Assembly (NCBI RefSeq): GCF_028885415.1 | Contig: NZ_CP118527.1 | Span: 4,898,001 to 4,962,000, forward strand | Source: Streptomyces coeruleorubidus | Lineage (GTDB): Bacteria > Actinomycetota > Actinomycetes > Streptomycetales > Streptomycetaceae | Length of the DNA stretch: 64,000 nt | Direction: 5' to 3' | Shown here: piece by piece, positions 9,405-18,809 of the stretch | Numbering within the stretch: the first letter of the stretch is position 1 | Layout of the letters: each line of letters opens with the position of its first letter | Program-made: the position numbers and the translations under genes | The notes under the pieces: generated by a model | What the model was told of the DNA's origin: nothing | What the model saw: the letters and a program-made list of their open reading frames with translations, nothing else | Databases searched by the model: none

Positions 9405-9440
9405 ACGAATGGGCCAGCCCGGAAGGGTTGGCCCATTCGT
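9405..9440. terminator. bidirectional terminator between trxA and the GNAT gene
   Basis: The 16-bp arms 9405-9420 and 9425-9440 pair completely (one G-U) around a 4-nt loop. The hairpin sits between convergent genes and should end transcription from both sides. Confidence 0.85.
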
Positions 9441-9453
9441 TTGACTGCTTCCT

Positions 9454-10071
9454 CTACAGCGGCCGCAGTGCCGGCTCCTTCTGTACGGCTCCCAGGAGCC
9501 GGTCCAGCGCCATCTCGACGTCTTCCTTCCAGGAAAGCGTCGACCGCAGTTCCAGCCTCAGCCGGGGATAGGTGGGGTGCTGCCGGACCGTCTTGAAGCC
9601 CACCGCCAGGAGATGGTCGGCGGGCAACACACAGGCCGGTTCCTTCCAGCGCGCGTCTCCGAACGCCTCGATCGCCTTGAACCCGCGCCGCAGCAGATCC
9701 TTGGCGACCGTCTGAACCATCACCCGGCCGAGCCCCTGCCCCTGGTACCCCGGCACGATGAACGCGGTCATCAGCTGAACCGCGTCGGGGGAGACGGGAC
9801 TCGTGGGGAACGCCGCGGAGCGGGGGACATAGGCGGGAGGGGCGTAGAGCACGAAGCCCACCGGTACGTCGTCGACGTACACGACACGACCGCAGGATCC
9901 CCAGTCCAGCAGAACGGCCGAGATCCAGGCTTCCTTCTCCAGAGCGGACTCGCCCGCCTTTACCGCGGCCTCACTGCTGACCGGATCAAGCTCCCAGAAG
10001 ACACACGAGCGACAGCGCTTGGGAAGGTCCTGAAGGTTGTCCAACGTGAGCGGTACGAGCCGGCGCCCCAT
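9454..10071 (-). CDS. GNAT family N-acetyltransferase
   Basis: The 205 aa protein starts at the ATG at 10071 (MGRRLVPLTLDNLQDLP) behind gaggaac; the open frame reaches further upstream but that part has no protein-like features. The acetyl-CoA signature Q/RxxGxG/A appears as PGYQGQGLGRVMVQTVA near residue 130, after a GNAT beta4 strand (LMTAFIVPGY). The N-terminal region contains a CRSCVFWE motif seen in related Streptomyces acetyltransferases. Substrate is unknown. It lies where mycobacteria carry the CwlM region between trx and parB, and converges on trxA. Confidence 0.85.
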   Translation of the reverse strand: MGRRLVPLTLDNLQDLPKRCRSCVFWELDPVSSEAAVKAGESALEKEAWISAVLLDWGSCGRVVYVDDVPVGFVLYAPPAYVPRSAAFPTSPVSPDAVQLMTAFIVPGYQGQGLGRVMVQTVAKDLLRRGFKAIEAFGDARWKEPACVLPADHLLAVGFKTVRQHPTYPRLRLELRSTLSWKEDVEMALDRLLGAVQKEPALRPL

Positions 10072-10217
10072 GAAGGCTGTTCCTCGCTTCCTTGGCCTGC
10101 CGCGTCGCGGGCGGCTGTCAGAGCGCTCCGTTCCCTGAGGAGACTGCCGATGAATCCACCGACCGCCCCCAGCCCCAAACCGGCGCTCACCAGTCCAGTG
10201 CGGCTCATCGTTCGCAT
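9960..10217 (-). CDS. possible small membrane protein overlapping the GNAT gene
   Basis: An 85 aa frame begins at the ATG at 10217 behind a good purine-rich site (gaggaaggcagggg). It starts with a hydrophobic Gly-rich helix (TGLVSAGLGLGAVGGFIGSLL) and then turns basic and Ser/Arg-rich. Its 3' third overlaps the 5' end of the GNAT gene in another frame, where it reads like a shadow. The N-terminal helix and ribosome site favour a real small protein. No family recognised. Confidence 0.42.
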   Translation of the reverse strand: MRTMSRTGLVSAGLGLGAVGGFIGSLLRERSALTAARDAAGQGSEEQPSWGAGSYRSRWTTFRTFPSAVARVSSGSLIRSAVRPR

Positions 10218-10267
10218 GGCCCCTGCCTTCCTCTGAGAGGTGCTGCCGGGTGGTTGCGCCGTATCCG

Positions 10268-10291
10268 ATCGCATCGTATCCACGATGCGAT
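10268..10291. promoter_or_regulatory. 10-bp perfect inverted repeat upstream of small ORF/GNAT
   Basis: The arms atcgcatcgt and acgatgcgat flank a 4-base centre. Its position about 50 bp upstream of the start at 10217 suits an operator or 5' UTR hairpin; no T-run follows on either strand, so it is less like a terminator. Confidence 0.5.
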
Positions 10292-10315
10292 TCCATCGAT
10301 ACCGCCAGAAAGGAA

Positions 10316-10358
10316 AGAGCGGGCCACGTTCCGGCACACACCGGACATGGCCCGCTCT
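10316..10358. terminator. terminator downstream of parB
   Basis: A long stem (about 18 bp with one bulge) is formed by agagcgggccacgttccgg and ccggacatggcccgctct around a short loop. It lies 32 bp after the parB stop on the minus strand. Confidence 0.7.
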
Positions 10359-10389
10359 GTCATCCACAACAGAGGCTCCTGCCGGAGGC

Positions 10390-11490
10390 TCAGGACTCGC
10401 TCTCCTCGGAGTCGCCCTCCAAGAGGCTCTTCTGCAGAACCGGTCCCTCACCCGGAGCGAGTGAGCCGAGGATCCGCTCAAGGTCCTCCATCGAGGCGAA
10501 CTCGACGGTGATCTTGCCCTTCTTCTGGCCCAGATCGACCTTCACCCGCGTCTCGAAGCGGTCCGAGAGCCGCGTGGCGAGCTCGGACAGCGCGGGAGAG
10601 ACACGAGCACCGGCACGCGGGCCCTTGGGCCGCTGGGCCTTCTGGGGACGTGAACCCATCAGGGTCACGATCTCCTCGACGGCCCGCACCGACAGGCCCT
10701 CGGCCACGATGCGGTGGGCCAGCCTGTCCTGCTCCTCCGAGTCCTCGACGGACAGCAGGGCCCGCGCGTGGCCGGCGGAGAGCACTCCGGCGGCGACCCG
10801 GCGCTGCACCGCTGGCGAGAGCTTCAGCAGACGCAGGGTGTTGGAGACCTGCGGGCGGGATCGGCCGATGCGGTCCGCCAGCTGGTCGTGCGTGCAGTTG
10901 AAGTCCCGCAGCAACTGGTCATAGGCGGCTGCCTCTTCCAGCGGGTTCAGCTGGGCACGGTGCAGGTTCTCCAGCAGAGCGTCCAGAAGGAGCTTCTCGT
11001 CCTCCGTGGCCCGCACGATCGCCGGGATCGCCTCCAGCCCCGCCTCGCGGCAGGCCCGCCAGCGGCGCTCGCCCATGATGAGCTCGTAGTGGGCGGGACC
11101 CACCTGCCGTACGACGACCGGCTGGAGGAGCCCCACTTCCTTGATGGAGGTGATGAGCTCGGCCAGCGCGTCCTCGTCGAAGACCTCACGCGGCTGCCGC
11201 GGGTTCGGCGTGATGGAGTCGAGGGGGATCTCGGCGAAGTGCGCACCGATGGGCGCCGCAGGTGCGGCGGGAGCAGTGGGCTGCGCCGGCTCCTCTGTTT
11301 CACGTGAAACAGTCGGCAGCGTCGCCACCTTCGCTGCGGCCACCCCACGGTCGTTCGGCAGCACGGGCACTGCCGCGGGAGATGGGGAAGCGGCGCCCGC
11401 CGCCGCAGCCTGGGCTACCGACTTCTCCGTCGGCGCAGCAGGGATCAGTGCGCCGAGACCACGGCCCAGCCCCCTCCGTCGCTCGCTCAC
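10390..11490 (-). CDS. parB: chromosome partitioning protein ParB
   Basis: The 366 aa ParB binds parS and spreads as a CTP-gated clamp. Visible motifs are an N-terminal [17 protein letters not shown]arA-interaction motif, the CTP-binding motifs GERRWR (140-145) and ENLHR (174-178), and a helix-turn-helix near 203-222 ([18 protein letters not shown]). A C-terminal dimerisation domain follows. Residues 20-85 are an Ala/Pro-rich linker that contains an in-frame parS read as VSRET. The GTG start at 11490 overlaps the parA stop by four bases. In Streptomyces ParB assembles at oriC-proximal parS clusters and condenses chromosomes before sporulation septation. Confidence 0.97.
   Translation of the reverse strand: MSERRRGLGRGLGALIPAAPTEKSVAQAAAAGAASPSPAAVPVLPNDRGVAAAKVATLPTVSRETEEPAQPTAPAAPAAPIGAHFAEIPLDSITPNPRQPREVFDEDALAELITSIKEVGLLQPVVVRQVGPAHYELIMGERRWRACREAGLEAIPAIVRATEDEKLLLDALLENLHRAQLNPLEEAAAYDQLLRDFNCTHDQLADRIGRSRPQVSNTLRLLKLSPAVQRRVAAGVLSAGHARALLSVEDSEEQDRLAHRIVAEGLSVRAVEEIVTLMGSRPQKAQRPKGPRAGARVSPALSELATRLSDRFETRVKVDLGQKKGKITVEFASMEDLERILGSLAPGEGPVLQKSLLEGDSEESES
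11297..11310. other. parS site (perfect)
   Basis: Exact GTTTCACGTGAAAC inside parB, in the linker-coding part (residues about 60-65). Confidence 0.93.
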
Positions 11491-12563
11491 TGGATGCCCT
11501 CCACCATGCTCGGGTCGTTCTGCTGTGCGCCGATGTGGGCGTGCGTGGCGTCATAGCTGATGCCAACGCCCTTCAGCGCGATCTCGCGTGCCGCCTCAAG
11601 GTAAGAGAGGGCACCGCTTGATCCAGGATCGTAAGTCAGGACCGTCTGCCCGTAACTCGGCGCCTCGGAGATACGGACGGACCTGGGAATGCTCGTCCGC
11701 AGCACCTCGTCGCCGAAGTGGGTGCGCACCTCTTCCGCGACCTGGGACGCGAGGCGCGTCCGGCCGTCGTACATGGTGAGCAGGATCGTCGACACGTGCA
11801 GGGCAGGGTTGAGGTGCCCCCGCACCAGATCGACGTTACGCAACAACTGACCCAAGCCTTCCAGCGCGTAGTACTCGCACTGGATCGGGATCAGAACCTC
11901 CTGGCCAGCCACCAACGCATTGACCGTCAGGAGGCCGAGCGAGGGCGGACAGTCGATGAGGATGTAGTCCAGCGGCTGCTCGTACGCCTGGATGGCGCGC
12001 TGCAGCCGGCTCTCCCGTGCCACCAGGGACACCAGCTCGATCTCCGCACCGGCGAGATCGATCGTGGCAGGGGCACAGAAGAGGCCCTCGACATCGGGGA
12101 CCGGCTGGACGACCTCGGAGAGCGGCTTGCTCTCCACCAACACGTCGTAGATGGAAGGAACTTCGGCGTGATGGTCGATGCCCAGCGCGGTGGACGCATT
12201 GCCCTGTGGGTCGAGGTCGACCACCAGAACCCGGCCACCGTGCAGGGCCAGTGATGCGGCGAGGTTGACGGTTGTCGTCGTCTTGCCCACACCGCCCTTC
12301 TGGTTGGCGACCACCATGATTCGGGTCTGCTCGGGCCGTGGCAGGCCCTCGCCGGCGCGGCCTAGAGCCTCCACCGCCAATTGGGCAGCACGACCGATGG
12401 GAGTGTCGTCCATCGGAGGCGGTGTTTCACGTGAAACATCCGCCCCCATCGACTCGGTACGGGGACCGGGGACCGGATCGGTCATCGGTCCCGCGATGTT
12501 GGCGTCGGACCGCAAGGATTCACTCTCCTCGACTTCAGGCTCGCAATGAACAGAGCCTCCCAT
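11487..12563 (-). CDS. parA: chromosome partitioning ATPase ParA
   Basis: With the ATG at 12563 ([10 protein letters not shown]) the protein is 358 aa. The deviant Walker A motif KGGVGKTTT is at about 89-97, with Walker B-like segments [10 protein letters not shown] and ILIDCPPS. This is the ParA/Soj ATPase that drives segregation with ParB and, in Streptomyces, forms filaments in sporulating hyphae. The first 80 residues are disordered and contain an in-frame parS. The frame stays open to an ATG at 12737, but that stretch holds a perfect DnaA box and a second parS, so I treat it as regulatory. Start choice is uncertain. Confidence 0.93.
   Translation of the reverse strand: MGGSVHCEPEVEESESLRSDANIAGPMTDPVPGPRTESMGADVSRETPPPMDDTPIGRAAQLAVEALGRAGEGLPRPEQTRIMVVANQKGGVGKTTTTVNLAASLALHGGRVLVVDLDPQGNASTALGIDHHAEVPSIYDVLVESKPLSEVVQPVPDVEGLFCAPATIDLAGAEIELVSLVARESRLQRAIQAYEQPLDYILIDCPPSLGLLTVNALVAGQEVLIPIQCEYYALEGLGQLLRNVDLVRGHLNPALHVSTILLTMYDGRTRLASQVAEEVRTHFGDEVLRTSIPRSVRISEAPSYGQTVLTYDPGSSGALSYLEAAREIALKGVGISYDATHAHIGAQQNDPSMVEGIQ
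12424..12437. other. parS site (perfect)
   Basis: Exact GTTTCACGTGAAAC within the N-terminal coding part of parA, again read as VSRET. Confidence 0.93.
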
Positions 12564-12866
12564 GTCTTCGGGGTCGTGAACCAGTGAGGCCTTCCGTTCT
12601 GTGGAGAAATCCACCTCTGTGGACAACTCAGTTCCCTCATCGAGTGACCCGAGAGGCTTACGGTCGCGGGGTTCGGCCGCAGCGCGGCCACGACTGATGA
12701 TGCCGTGCAGCAGTGAGCGACGTTTCACGTGAAACACGATGCACAGCAGTCGAGGCCGGATTGTCGCGACACTCCGGCATGCATAGGTTTGGCAGCTTGT
12801 GTGGAGTACGTCTCGTCGTCAGGACGGATCAGCGTCGTCGGGCCGGATCAGTGTCCCCAGGATGGA
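12564..12866. promoter_or_regulatory. parA-rsmG intergenic region with DnaA box, parS and short tandem repeats
   Basis: This 303-bp stretch should hold the parAB promoter(s). It contains a perfect reverse DnaA box (TGTGGACAA, 12619-12627), a perfect parS (12722-12735) and, from about 12820, three imperfect copies of a 20-bp unit built on GGATCAGCGTCGTCGG that run into the end of rsmG. No convincing gene is seen. Confidence 0.6.
12722..12735. other. parS site (perfect)
   Basis: Exact GTTTCACGTGAAAC upstream of parA; if the longest parA frame were used it would encode the start MFHVK. Confidence 0.93.
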
Positions 12867-13583
12867 TCAGCGTCGTCGGCGGGCACGTCCCGTGCGAGCC
12901 GCCTTGGCACGCTTCGCGGCGAAGCGCACACCTCCGGGGCTCTCCCCGACCTCGACCCGTACGACCGTGGACATCGGGTCCACCACGCCCTCACCGACAT
13001 GCAGGATGGACGTCTCCACTGCACCCAGCTTGCTCAGGGCCGCCGACGCGCTCTTCAGCTCCTCCTCGGCGGCGTCGCCCTTGAGCGCGAGCATCTCCCC
13101 GTACGGCCGAAGCAGCGGGATACCCCACGTGGCGAGGCGGTCGAGGGGAGCGACGGCTCGGGCCGTCACGACGTGGACGGGCTGGATCTTCCCCATGACC
13201 TCCTCGGCCCGGCCGCGCACGACGGTCACATGATCGAGGCCGAGCAGTTCCACGACCTCGGTGAGGAAGTTGGTACGCCGCAGCAGAGGCTCCAACAGCG
13301 TGATCTTCAGGTCCTCCCGGACCAGCGCCAGCGGAATGCCGGGGAGGCCGGCGCCCGAGCCGACATCGCACACCGTCACGCCCTCGGGCACGACCTCCGA
13401 GAGCACCGCGCAGTTCAGCAGGTGCCGCTCCCACAGGCGGGGCACTTCACGCGGGCCGATGAGACCGCGCTGCACGCCCGTCTCAGCGAGCAGCTCGGCA
13501 TACCGCACCGCATCCGCGAAGCGATCACCGAACACCTCGCGCGCCTGCTCGGGCGCGGGGGGAAGCTCCGCTGCCTCCGTCAC
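12867..13583 (-). CDS. rsmG: 16S rRNA (guanine-527-N7)-methyltransferase
   Basis: The 238 aa RsmG (GidB) methylates G527 of 16S rRNA at N7 using S-adenosylmethionine. The SAM-binding glycine loop is DVGSGAGLPGIPLAL, followed by the acidic strand ITLLEPLLRR and the downstream motif VVTARAVAPLD. The C-terminus ends in a basic tail (AARTGRARRRR). Length is slightly above the E. coli enzyme. Loss of rsmG in actinomycetes gives low-level streptomycin resistance. It sits between jag and parA as in nearly all actinobacteria; the tail codons overlap a small tandem repeat. Confidence 0.96.
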   Translation of the reverse strand: MTEAAELPPAPEQAREVFGDRFADAVRYAELLAETGVQRGLIGPREVPRLWERHLLNCAVLSEVVPEGVTVCDVGSGAGLPGIPLALVREDLKITLLEPLLRRTNFLTEVVELLGLDHVTVVRGRAEEVMGKIQPVHVVTARAVAPLDRLATWGIPLLRPYGEMLALKGDAAEEELKSASAALSKLGAVETSILHVGEGVVDPMSTVVRVEVGESPGGVRFAAKRAKAARTGRARRRR

Positions 13584-13660
13584 GGGGGACCGTCCTTCCG
13601 TACCGCGTCAGCGCACCGAGCGCCGACACCAGAACCACCAGAACTATCAGGCTGACAAAG

Positions 13661-13694
13661 TTCGGCCCCGCCTGCGCAACAGACGGGGCCGGGA
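13661..13694. terminator. hairpin between jag and rsmG
   Basis: CGGCCCCG (13663-13670) pairs with CGGGGCCG (13684-13691) across a 13-base loop, just downstream of the jag stop on the minus strand. It may attenuate transcription from the rpmH-jag operon into rsmG. Confidence 0.55.
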
Positions 13695-13707
13695 ACGTAG
13701 AAACCGA

Positions 13708-14220
13708 TCAGGCAGGAAGCACGACGACGAAGCGCTGCGGCTCCTCGCCCTCGGATTCGCTGCGCAGGCCCGCGGCCTTGACCGCGTCGTGCACGACCTT
13801 GCGCTCGAACGGCGTCATCGGGTCCAGCCTCACGGCCTCGCCGCTGCTCTTGGCCTCGGCGGCGGCCTTGGCGCCCAGCTCGGACAGCTCGGAGCGCTTC
13901 CGGGCGCGGTATCCCGCGATGTCGAGCATCAGACGGCTGCGGTCACCGGTCTCCCGGTGCACGGCCAGACGGGTGAGCTCCTGGAGTGCCTCCAGCACCT
14001 CACCGTCACGGCCGACCAGCTTCTGCAGGTCGCGGCTGCCTGTGTCGCTGATGATCGAGACAGAGGCACGGTCGGCCTCGACGTCCATGTCGATGTCGCC
14101 GTCGAGGTCGGCGATGTCGAGCAGACCCTCCAGGTAGTCCGCCGCGATCTCGCCCTCCTGCTCCAGGCGGGTCAGGGTGTCTGCACCCTCGGCAGCGGCG
14201 GAGGTGGTGCCTTCCGTCAC
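13708..14220 (-). CDS. jag: Jag/KhpB-type RNA-binding protein (KH and R3H domains)
   Basis: The 170 aa protein has a KH domain with a GRDGE-type loop (KLVGRDGEVLEALQELTRL) and a C-terminal R3H domain with the RxxxH core (FERKVVHDAV). Members of this family (Jag, KhpB/EloR) bind RNA and influence cell elongation. It lacks the long Jag_N region of firmicutes, as is usual in actinobacteria. It is encoded 15 bp after yidC and is probably co-transcribed from rpmH onward. Confidence 0.92.
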   Translation of the reverse strand: MTEGTTSAAAEGADTLTRLEQEGEIAADYLEGLLDIADLDGDIDMDVEADRASVSIISDTGSRDLQKLVGRDGEVLEALQELTRLAVHRETGDRSRLMLDIAGYRARKRSELSELGAKAAAEAKSSGEAVRLDPMTPFERKVVHDAVKAAGLRSESEGEEPQRFVVVLPA

Positions 14221-14235
14221 GGGATGAACTCCTTC

Positions 14236-15510
14236 TTACTTCTTGGACGGGGACTTGGGCCGCTGCGGACCCTTGCGCTGTCCGGACTGGGCCTTGCTGC
14301 GGGCACCGCTGCCGGACTTCGCGCCGCCCTTCTTGGCAGCGGCGGCGGGCTTGGCGTCCTCGGGCTCGTCGGACTTGGTGAGCGACGTCTTCGGCTCGGA
14401 GTCACCGGCCGCCTTCGCTGCGCCGGACTGCCGCTGAGCCTTGGTCTGCCGCTTGGGCTGCTGGCGCTTCGCCGTGCCGGTGGTCGGCGTACCGTCCTCG
14501 GCTTCGACGGCGGCTACGATGTCGCTCTTGATCACGGTGCCGTCAGCCTGGGCGGCGAGGCCGGCCTTGCTCAGGCCGTTGATGAACTTGCGCTCGAACT
14601 CGTTGCGGTCGCGTCCCTTGGCGACGATCGCCTTGACGATGACCTTGTCACGGCGCCGGCTGACCTTGCTGTGCTGCGTGACGTGCTTGTGCAGGCGCTC
14701 CAGGTACGCGGCCTGGGCCTTGGAACCCGGGGTCGGGTTGTTGTGGATGACGTACATCTGCTGGCCCATGGTCCACACGTTGGTGGTCAGCCAGTAGACG
14801 AGGACACCGACGGGGAAGTTGATACCGAAGACGGCGAACATGATCGGGAAGACGTACATCAGCATCTTCTGCTGCTGCATGAACGGCGTCTTCACCGTGG
14901 TGTCGATGTTCTTCGTCATCAGCTGGCGCTGCGTGAAGAACTGCGACGCCGACATCAGGACGATCATGACGGCGGTGACCACGCGGACGTCGGTGAGGGA
15001 GGCACCGAGTGCTTCCACCTTCGACGAGCTGTCGGTGAACTTCACCGCGAGCGGCGCACCGACGATGTGCGCCTTCTGCGCGCTCTCCAGAAGGCTGGTG
15101 TTGATCACGCCGATGGTGTCGTTCGACGCGATGCTGTTCAGCACGTGGTACAGGGCGAAGAAGAACGGGGACTGCGCCAGGATGGGAAGGCACGAGGACA
15201 GCGGGTTGGTACCCGTGTCCTTGTACAGCTTCATCATCTCTTCGGACTGACGCTGCTTGTCGTTCTTGTAGCGCTCCTGGATCTTCTTCATCTCGGGCTG
15301 GAGCGTCTGCATGGCCCGGGTCGCCTTGATCTGCTTCACGAAGAGCGGGATCAGGCAGATACGGATCAGGATCACCAGGGACACGATCGACAGGCCCCAG
15401 GCCCACCCGGTGTCAGGCCCGAAGAGGGCGCCGTACACCGAGTGGAACTGGACGATGACCCAGGAGACGGGTGTGGTGATGAAGCTGAAGAGGCTGGCAA
15501 TCGTGTCCAC
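14236..15510 (-). CDS. yidC: membrane protein insertase YidC/Oxa1
   Basis: The 424 aa protein has an N-terminal membrane segment ([21 protein letters not shown]) and the conserved five-helix Oxa1 core up to about residue 275. That core includes the cytoplasmic hairpin ([18 protein letters not shown]) and the [20 protein letters not shown] region. A long basic tail of about 130 residues, rich in Lys, Ala and Ser, probably contacts the ribosome. The GTG start at 15510 follows aaggag. It inserts and folds membrane proteins. Separated by 3 bp from yidD, so tightly coupled. Confidence 0.96.
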   Translation of the reverse strand: MDTIASLFSFITTPVSWVIVQFHSVYGALFGPDTGWAWGLSIVSLVILIRICLIPLFVKQIKATRAMQTLQPEMKKIQERYKNDKQRQSEEMMKLYKDTGTNPLSSCLPILAQSPFFFALYHVLNSIASNDTIGVINTSLLESAQKAHIVGAPLAVKFTDSSSKVEALGASLTDVRVVTAVMIVLMSASQFFTQRQLMTKNIDTTVKTPFMQQQKMLMYVFPIMFAVFGINFPVGVLVYWLTTNVWTMGQQMYVIHNNPTPGSKAQAAYLERLHKHVTQHSKVSRRRDKVIVKAIVAKGRDRNEFERKFINGLSKAGLAAQADGTVIKSDIVAAVEAEDGTPTTGTAKRQQPKRQTKAQRQSGAAKAAGDSEPKTSLTKSDEPEDAKPAAAAKKGGAKSGSGARSKAQSGQRKGPQRPKSPSKK

Positions 15511-15513
15511 TAA

Positions 15514-15888
15514 TCATGCTCCTTGGGCATGGGACGGTGTCTCTGCGGCCGGGCTCGAAGGACTGGACCGACTTGTGGGAGAAGTCTGTCCCTCGGTGGC
15601 CGGGACGGCGACGGAGGGCCCGCCCTTGCGTGCACGCCACGCGTTACGCAGCATTTCGTGCCACCGCGGGCGCTTGCGCGGCGGGACATGGTCCACACCG
15701 CCCAGCGACCACGGATTGCAGCGAAGGATGCGCCAGGCCGTGAGTGCCGTTCCCTTGATGGCACCGTGCCGGTCGATGGCCGTGAAGCCGTAGTGGGAGC
15801 ACGACGGGTAGTACTTGCAGACCGGCCCGAGCAGCGGACTGATCGTCCACTGGTAGAGCTTGATCAGAGCAAGCAGCGGGTACTTCAT
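15514..15888 (-). CDS. yidD: membrane protein insertion efficiency factor YidD
   Basis: The 124 aa protein contains the compact YidD domain with its conserved cysteines and aromatic residues ([20 protein letters not shown], then [16 protein letters not shown]). It continues in a Ser/Pro-rich tail of about 50 residues that is longer than in enterobacteria. YidD assists YidC-dependent insertion. The ATG overlaps the rnpA stop by four bases (ATGA). Confidence 0.95.
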   Translation of the reverse strand: MKYPLLALIKLYQWTISPLLGPVCKYYPSCSHYGFTAIDRHGAIKGTALTAWRILRCNPWSLGGVDHVPPRKRPRWHEMLRNAWRARKGGPSVAVPATEGQTSPTSRSSPSSPAAETPSHAQGA

Positions 15889-16256
15889 CGCGCGCCCCCT
15901 CCCAGCAGCCGCTGGAGGGCGGCATCCAGGTCTCGGGCCAGCTGTGCATGGTCGGCGTCGCCCGCACCGGGCAGCGCTCGTACCACTACCAGGCTACCGG
16001 GGGGCAGCTGGGCGACTCGGTCGCGCATCAGGTGGCGAAGCCTGCGCTTCACTTTGTTGCGTACGACCGCACCGCCCACGGCTTTGCTCACGACGAAACC
16101 CGCACGCGTCGGGGGAGCGCTCTCCCCAGGCGCATGCGGGTCCGTGGCACCGCTTCGAAGGTGGACGACGAGGTACGGGCGTCCAGCCCGGCGTCCTCGC
16201 CGTACCGCGGTCGCGAAGTCCTCGCGCCGCCTCAGCCGGTTCTCGGTGGGCAGCAC
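15885..16256 (-). CDS. rnpA: ribonuclease P protein component
   Basis: The 123 aa basic protein carries the RNR signature ([15 protein letters not shown]) that contacts the RNase P RNA, and the family N-terminus ([13 protein letters not shown]). It helps the ribozyme cleave 5' leaders from tRNA precursors. GTG start at 16256; the gene is 21 bp after rpmH and overlaps yidD, so the rpmH-rnpA-yidD-yidC-jag block is one operon. Confidence 0.96.
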   Translation of the reverse strand: MLPTENRLRRREDFATAVRRGRRAGRPYLVVHLRSGATDPHAPGESAPPTRAGFVVSKAVGGAVVRNKVKRRLRHLMRDRVAQLPPGSLVVVRALPGAGDADHAQLARDLDAALQRLLGGGAR

Positions 16257-16277
16257 GATGTCATGACCTGACCGGGA

Positions 16278-16415
16278 TCAGGCGGACAGACGGGCGCGAC
16301 CCTTGCTACGGCGGGACGCGAGAATCGCGCGGCCGGCACGGGTGCGCATACGCAGCCGGAAGCCGTGGGTCTTCGCGCGACGACGGTTGTTCGGCTGGAA
16401 GGTGCGCTTGCTCAC
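16278..16415 (-). CDS. rpmH: 50S ribosomal protein L34
   Basis: The 45 aa product ([19 protein letters not shown] and on) is a full-length L34, extremely basic. I start at the GTG at 16415, which gives the universal L34 N-terminus; the open frame upstream is not L34-like. It is the first gene of the leftward rpmH operon, divergent from dnaA. Confidence 0.97.
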   Translation of the reverse strand: MSKRTFQPNNRRRAKTHGFRLRMRTRAGRAILASRRSKGRARLSA

Positions 16416-16787
16416 TCGGGGGCTCCAGAAAATCGGTAGTTGCGGGGTGCCGTCCTGGCTGTCACCGTGCGCCCACGAGTAGCTCGCAGTTACGCCCGAG
16501 TGCACCGCTTACCGATCACCCAAATGATCTGTGCCCATCGGAGGCAGGCGGCAGCAGCCATCGACAACTCGACCTGGTTACGGTACGCGCGGCTACGCCA
16601 TCCGGTCAAACCAGCAGCGGCCCGGAGACACTTGTCCACAGGCTGGGGACAACAACTTGAACCGCAGCCGCCGCCCTGACTACCGTGACGGAACTCCGAT
16701 TCGTTCCCTTATCCCTGCCCCACCCGATTTACATCCCGAGCCGTCCCAGAACCACACGTTCGTGGGACCTGTGAGAGAGCGTGCCCT
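16416..16787. promoter_or_regulatory. divergent rpmH-dnaA promoter region with DnaA boxes
   Basis: This 372-bp intergenic region must hold the outward promoters of rpmH and dnaA. A perfect DnaA box TTGTCCACA lies at 16632-16640 and an inverted variant (reverse complement TTGTCCCCA) starts near 16644, about 150 bp before the dnaA start. This arrangement suits DnaA autoregulation. I see no coding potential and no convincing -35/-10 pair. Confidence 0.7.
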
Positions 16788-18809
16788 GTGGCTGACGTAC
16801 CTGCCGATCTTGCCGCAGTGTGGCCACGCGTATTGGAGCAGCTCCTCGGGGAGGGCCGCGGCCAGGGTGTCGAGGCGAAGGACGAGCACTGGATCCGGCG
16901 ATGTCAACCGCTCGCGCTGGTCGCGGACACCGCCCTGCTCGCCGTACCGAACGAATTCGCGAAGGGCGTACTCGAGGGCCGCCTGGCGCCCGTCGTCAGC
17001 GAGACCCTGAGCCGCGAGTGCGGCCGTCCGATCCGGATCGCGATCACCGTCGACGACTCCGCGGGCGAACCCACGCCCGCGCCCCCGGCCCGTTCCCAGT
17101 CGCGTTACGAGGAGCCCGAGCTGCCGGCCGCGCGCCAGGACCGCGACGGTTATGAGGGGTACGGGCGTCACCGCGCCGACCAGCTGCCGGGAACGGCCGG
17201 CGACCAGCCGCCGCCTGCGCGCGGAGATCAACTTCCCACCGCCCGTCCCGCGTACCCCTCCGAGTACCAGCGCCCCGAGCCCGGCTCCTGGCCGCGGCCG
17301 GCGCAGGACGAGTACAGCTGGCAGCAGCAGCGCCTCGGCTTCCCCGAGCGTGACCCGTACGCGTCACCGAACCAGGACACCTACGGCTCACCGGACTCCT
17401 ACGGCACCCGGGACTCGTACGAATCCCACGGATCGTCGCAGGACTCGTATGGATCGCATGGATCACGTGGGTCACACGGGTCGCGCGGTTCGCAGGACTC
17501 GTACGGCTCGTCCCCCCAGGACGCCTACGGCTCCCCGTCCCAGGACTACCGCCCGCAGTCCATGGAGCGCCCCTCCTACGAGTCGCCGCGCTCCGACTAC
17601 GACACGTCACGCCCCGACTACGACCAGCGCGACCCGGTCCGCCGGGAGCTGCCAGAGCCGCCGGCCGGCTCGGGGCACGTGCACCGCGGCGGCCCCGTCG
17701 GCCCGAACCTGCCCACGACCGGTGCGCCCGGCCCGCTGGCCGCGCAGCCCGCGCCGGCGACCGGCCCGGGTGAGCCCACCGCACGTCTGAACCCGAAGTA
17801 CCTCTTCGACACGTTCGTCATCGGCGCCTCCAACCGCTTCGCGCACGCCGCCGCGGTCGCCGTCGCCGAGGCACCGGCGAAGGCGTACAACCCGTTGTTC
17901 ATCTACGGGGAGTCCGGGCTCGGCAAGACGCACCTGCTGCACGCGATCGGGCACTACGCGCGCAGCCTCTACCCGGGCACGCGGGTGCGGTACGTGAGCT
18001 CGGAGGAGTTCACCAACGAGTTCATCAACTCCATCCGCGACGGCAAGGGCGACAGCTTCCGCAAGCGCTACCGCGAGATGGACATCCTGCTCGTCGACGA
18101 CATCCAGTTCCTTGCGGACAAGGAGTCGACGCAGGAGGAGTTCTTCCACACCTTCAACACGCTCCACAACGCCAACAAGCAGATCGTGCTGTCCTCCGAC
18201 CGGCCGCCCAAGCAGCTGGTGACGCTGGAGGACCGGCTGCGGAACCGTTTCGAGTGGGGTCTGATCACCGACGTCCAGCCGCCCGAGCTGGAGACGCGTA
18301 TCGCGATCCTCCGCAAGAAGGCGGTGCAGGAGCAGCTGAACGCGCCGCCGGAGGTGCTGGAGTTCATCGCGTCCCGGATCTCGCGCAACATCCGCGAGCT
18401 GGAGGGCGCGCTGATCCGGGTCACGGCGTTCGCCTCGCTCAACCGGCAGCCGGTGGACCTGGGCCTGACGGAGATCGTCCTCAAGGACCTCATCCCCGGC
18501 GGCGAGGACTCGGCCCCCGAGATCACGTCCACGGCCATCATGGGCGCGACGGCGGACTACTTCGGGCTGACCGTCGAGGACCTGTGCGGCACCTCGCGCG
18601 GCCGCGCCCTCGTCACCGCCCGGCAGATCGCCATGTACCTGTGCCGCGAGCTCACGGACCTGTCACTGCCGAAGATCGGCGCGCTGTTCGGCGGCCGCGA
18701 CCACACGACGGTCATGCACGCGGACCGCAAGATCCGCAACCTGATGGCCGAGCGCCGCTCCATCTACAACCAGGTCACCGAGCTGACCAACCGCATCAAG
18801 AACGGCTGA
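16788..18809 (+). CDS. dnaA: chromosomal replication initiator protein DnaA
   Basis: At 673 aa this is a typical large Streptomyces DnaA. Domain I (1-90) mediates self-interaction. Domain II (about 90-330) is a long disordered linker rich in Tyr, Ser, Gly and Asp with repeats of [12 protein letters not shown] type at 17390-17540. Domain III is the AAA+ ATPase, with Walker [10 protein letters not shown] near 374-382, Walker [10 protein letters not shown] and the sensor segment [11 protein letters not shown]. Domain IV ends the protein with the DnaA-box signature ([19 protein letters not shown] ... [11 protein letters not shown]). GTG start at 16788. Upstream DnaA boxes suggest autoregulation. 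Confidence 0.98.
   Translation: MADVPADLAAVWPRVLEQLLGEGRGQGVEAKDEHWIRRCQPLALVADTALLAVPNEFAKGVLEGRLAPVVSETLSRECGRPIRIAITVDDSAGEPTPAPPARSQSRYEEPELPAARQDRDGYEGYGRHRADQLPGTAGDQPPPARGDQLPTARPAYPSEYQRPEPGSWPRPAQDEYSWQQQRLGFPERDPYASPNQDTYGSPDSYGTRDSYESHGSSQDSYGSHGSRGSHGSRGSQDSYGSSPQDAYGSPSQDYRPQSMERPSYESPRSDYDTSRPDYDQRDPVRRELPEPPAGSGHVHRGGPVGPNLPTTGAPGPLAAQPAPATGPGEPTARLNPKYLFDTFVIGASNRFAHAAAVAVAEAPAKAYNPLFIYGESGLGKTHLLHAIGHYARSLYPGTRVRYVSSEEFTNEFINSIRDGKGDSFRKRYREMDILLVDDIQFLADKESTQEEFFHTFNTLHNANKQIVLSSDRPPKQLVTLEDRLRNRFEWGLITDVQPPELETRIAILRKKAVQEQLNAPPEVLEFIASRISRNIRELEGALIRVTAFASLNRQPVDLGLTEIVLKDLIPGGEDSAPEITSTAIMGATADYFGLTVEDLCGTSRGRALVTARQIAMYLCRELTDLSLPKIGALFGGRDHTTVMHADRKIRNLMAERRSIYNQVTELTNRIKNG

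Noticed and set aside
13261..15513. 750-codon plus-strand frame over jag and yidC
   Set aside because: Opposite-strand shadow of clearly identified genes.
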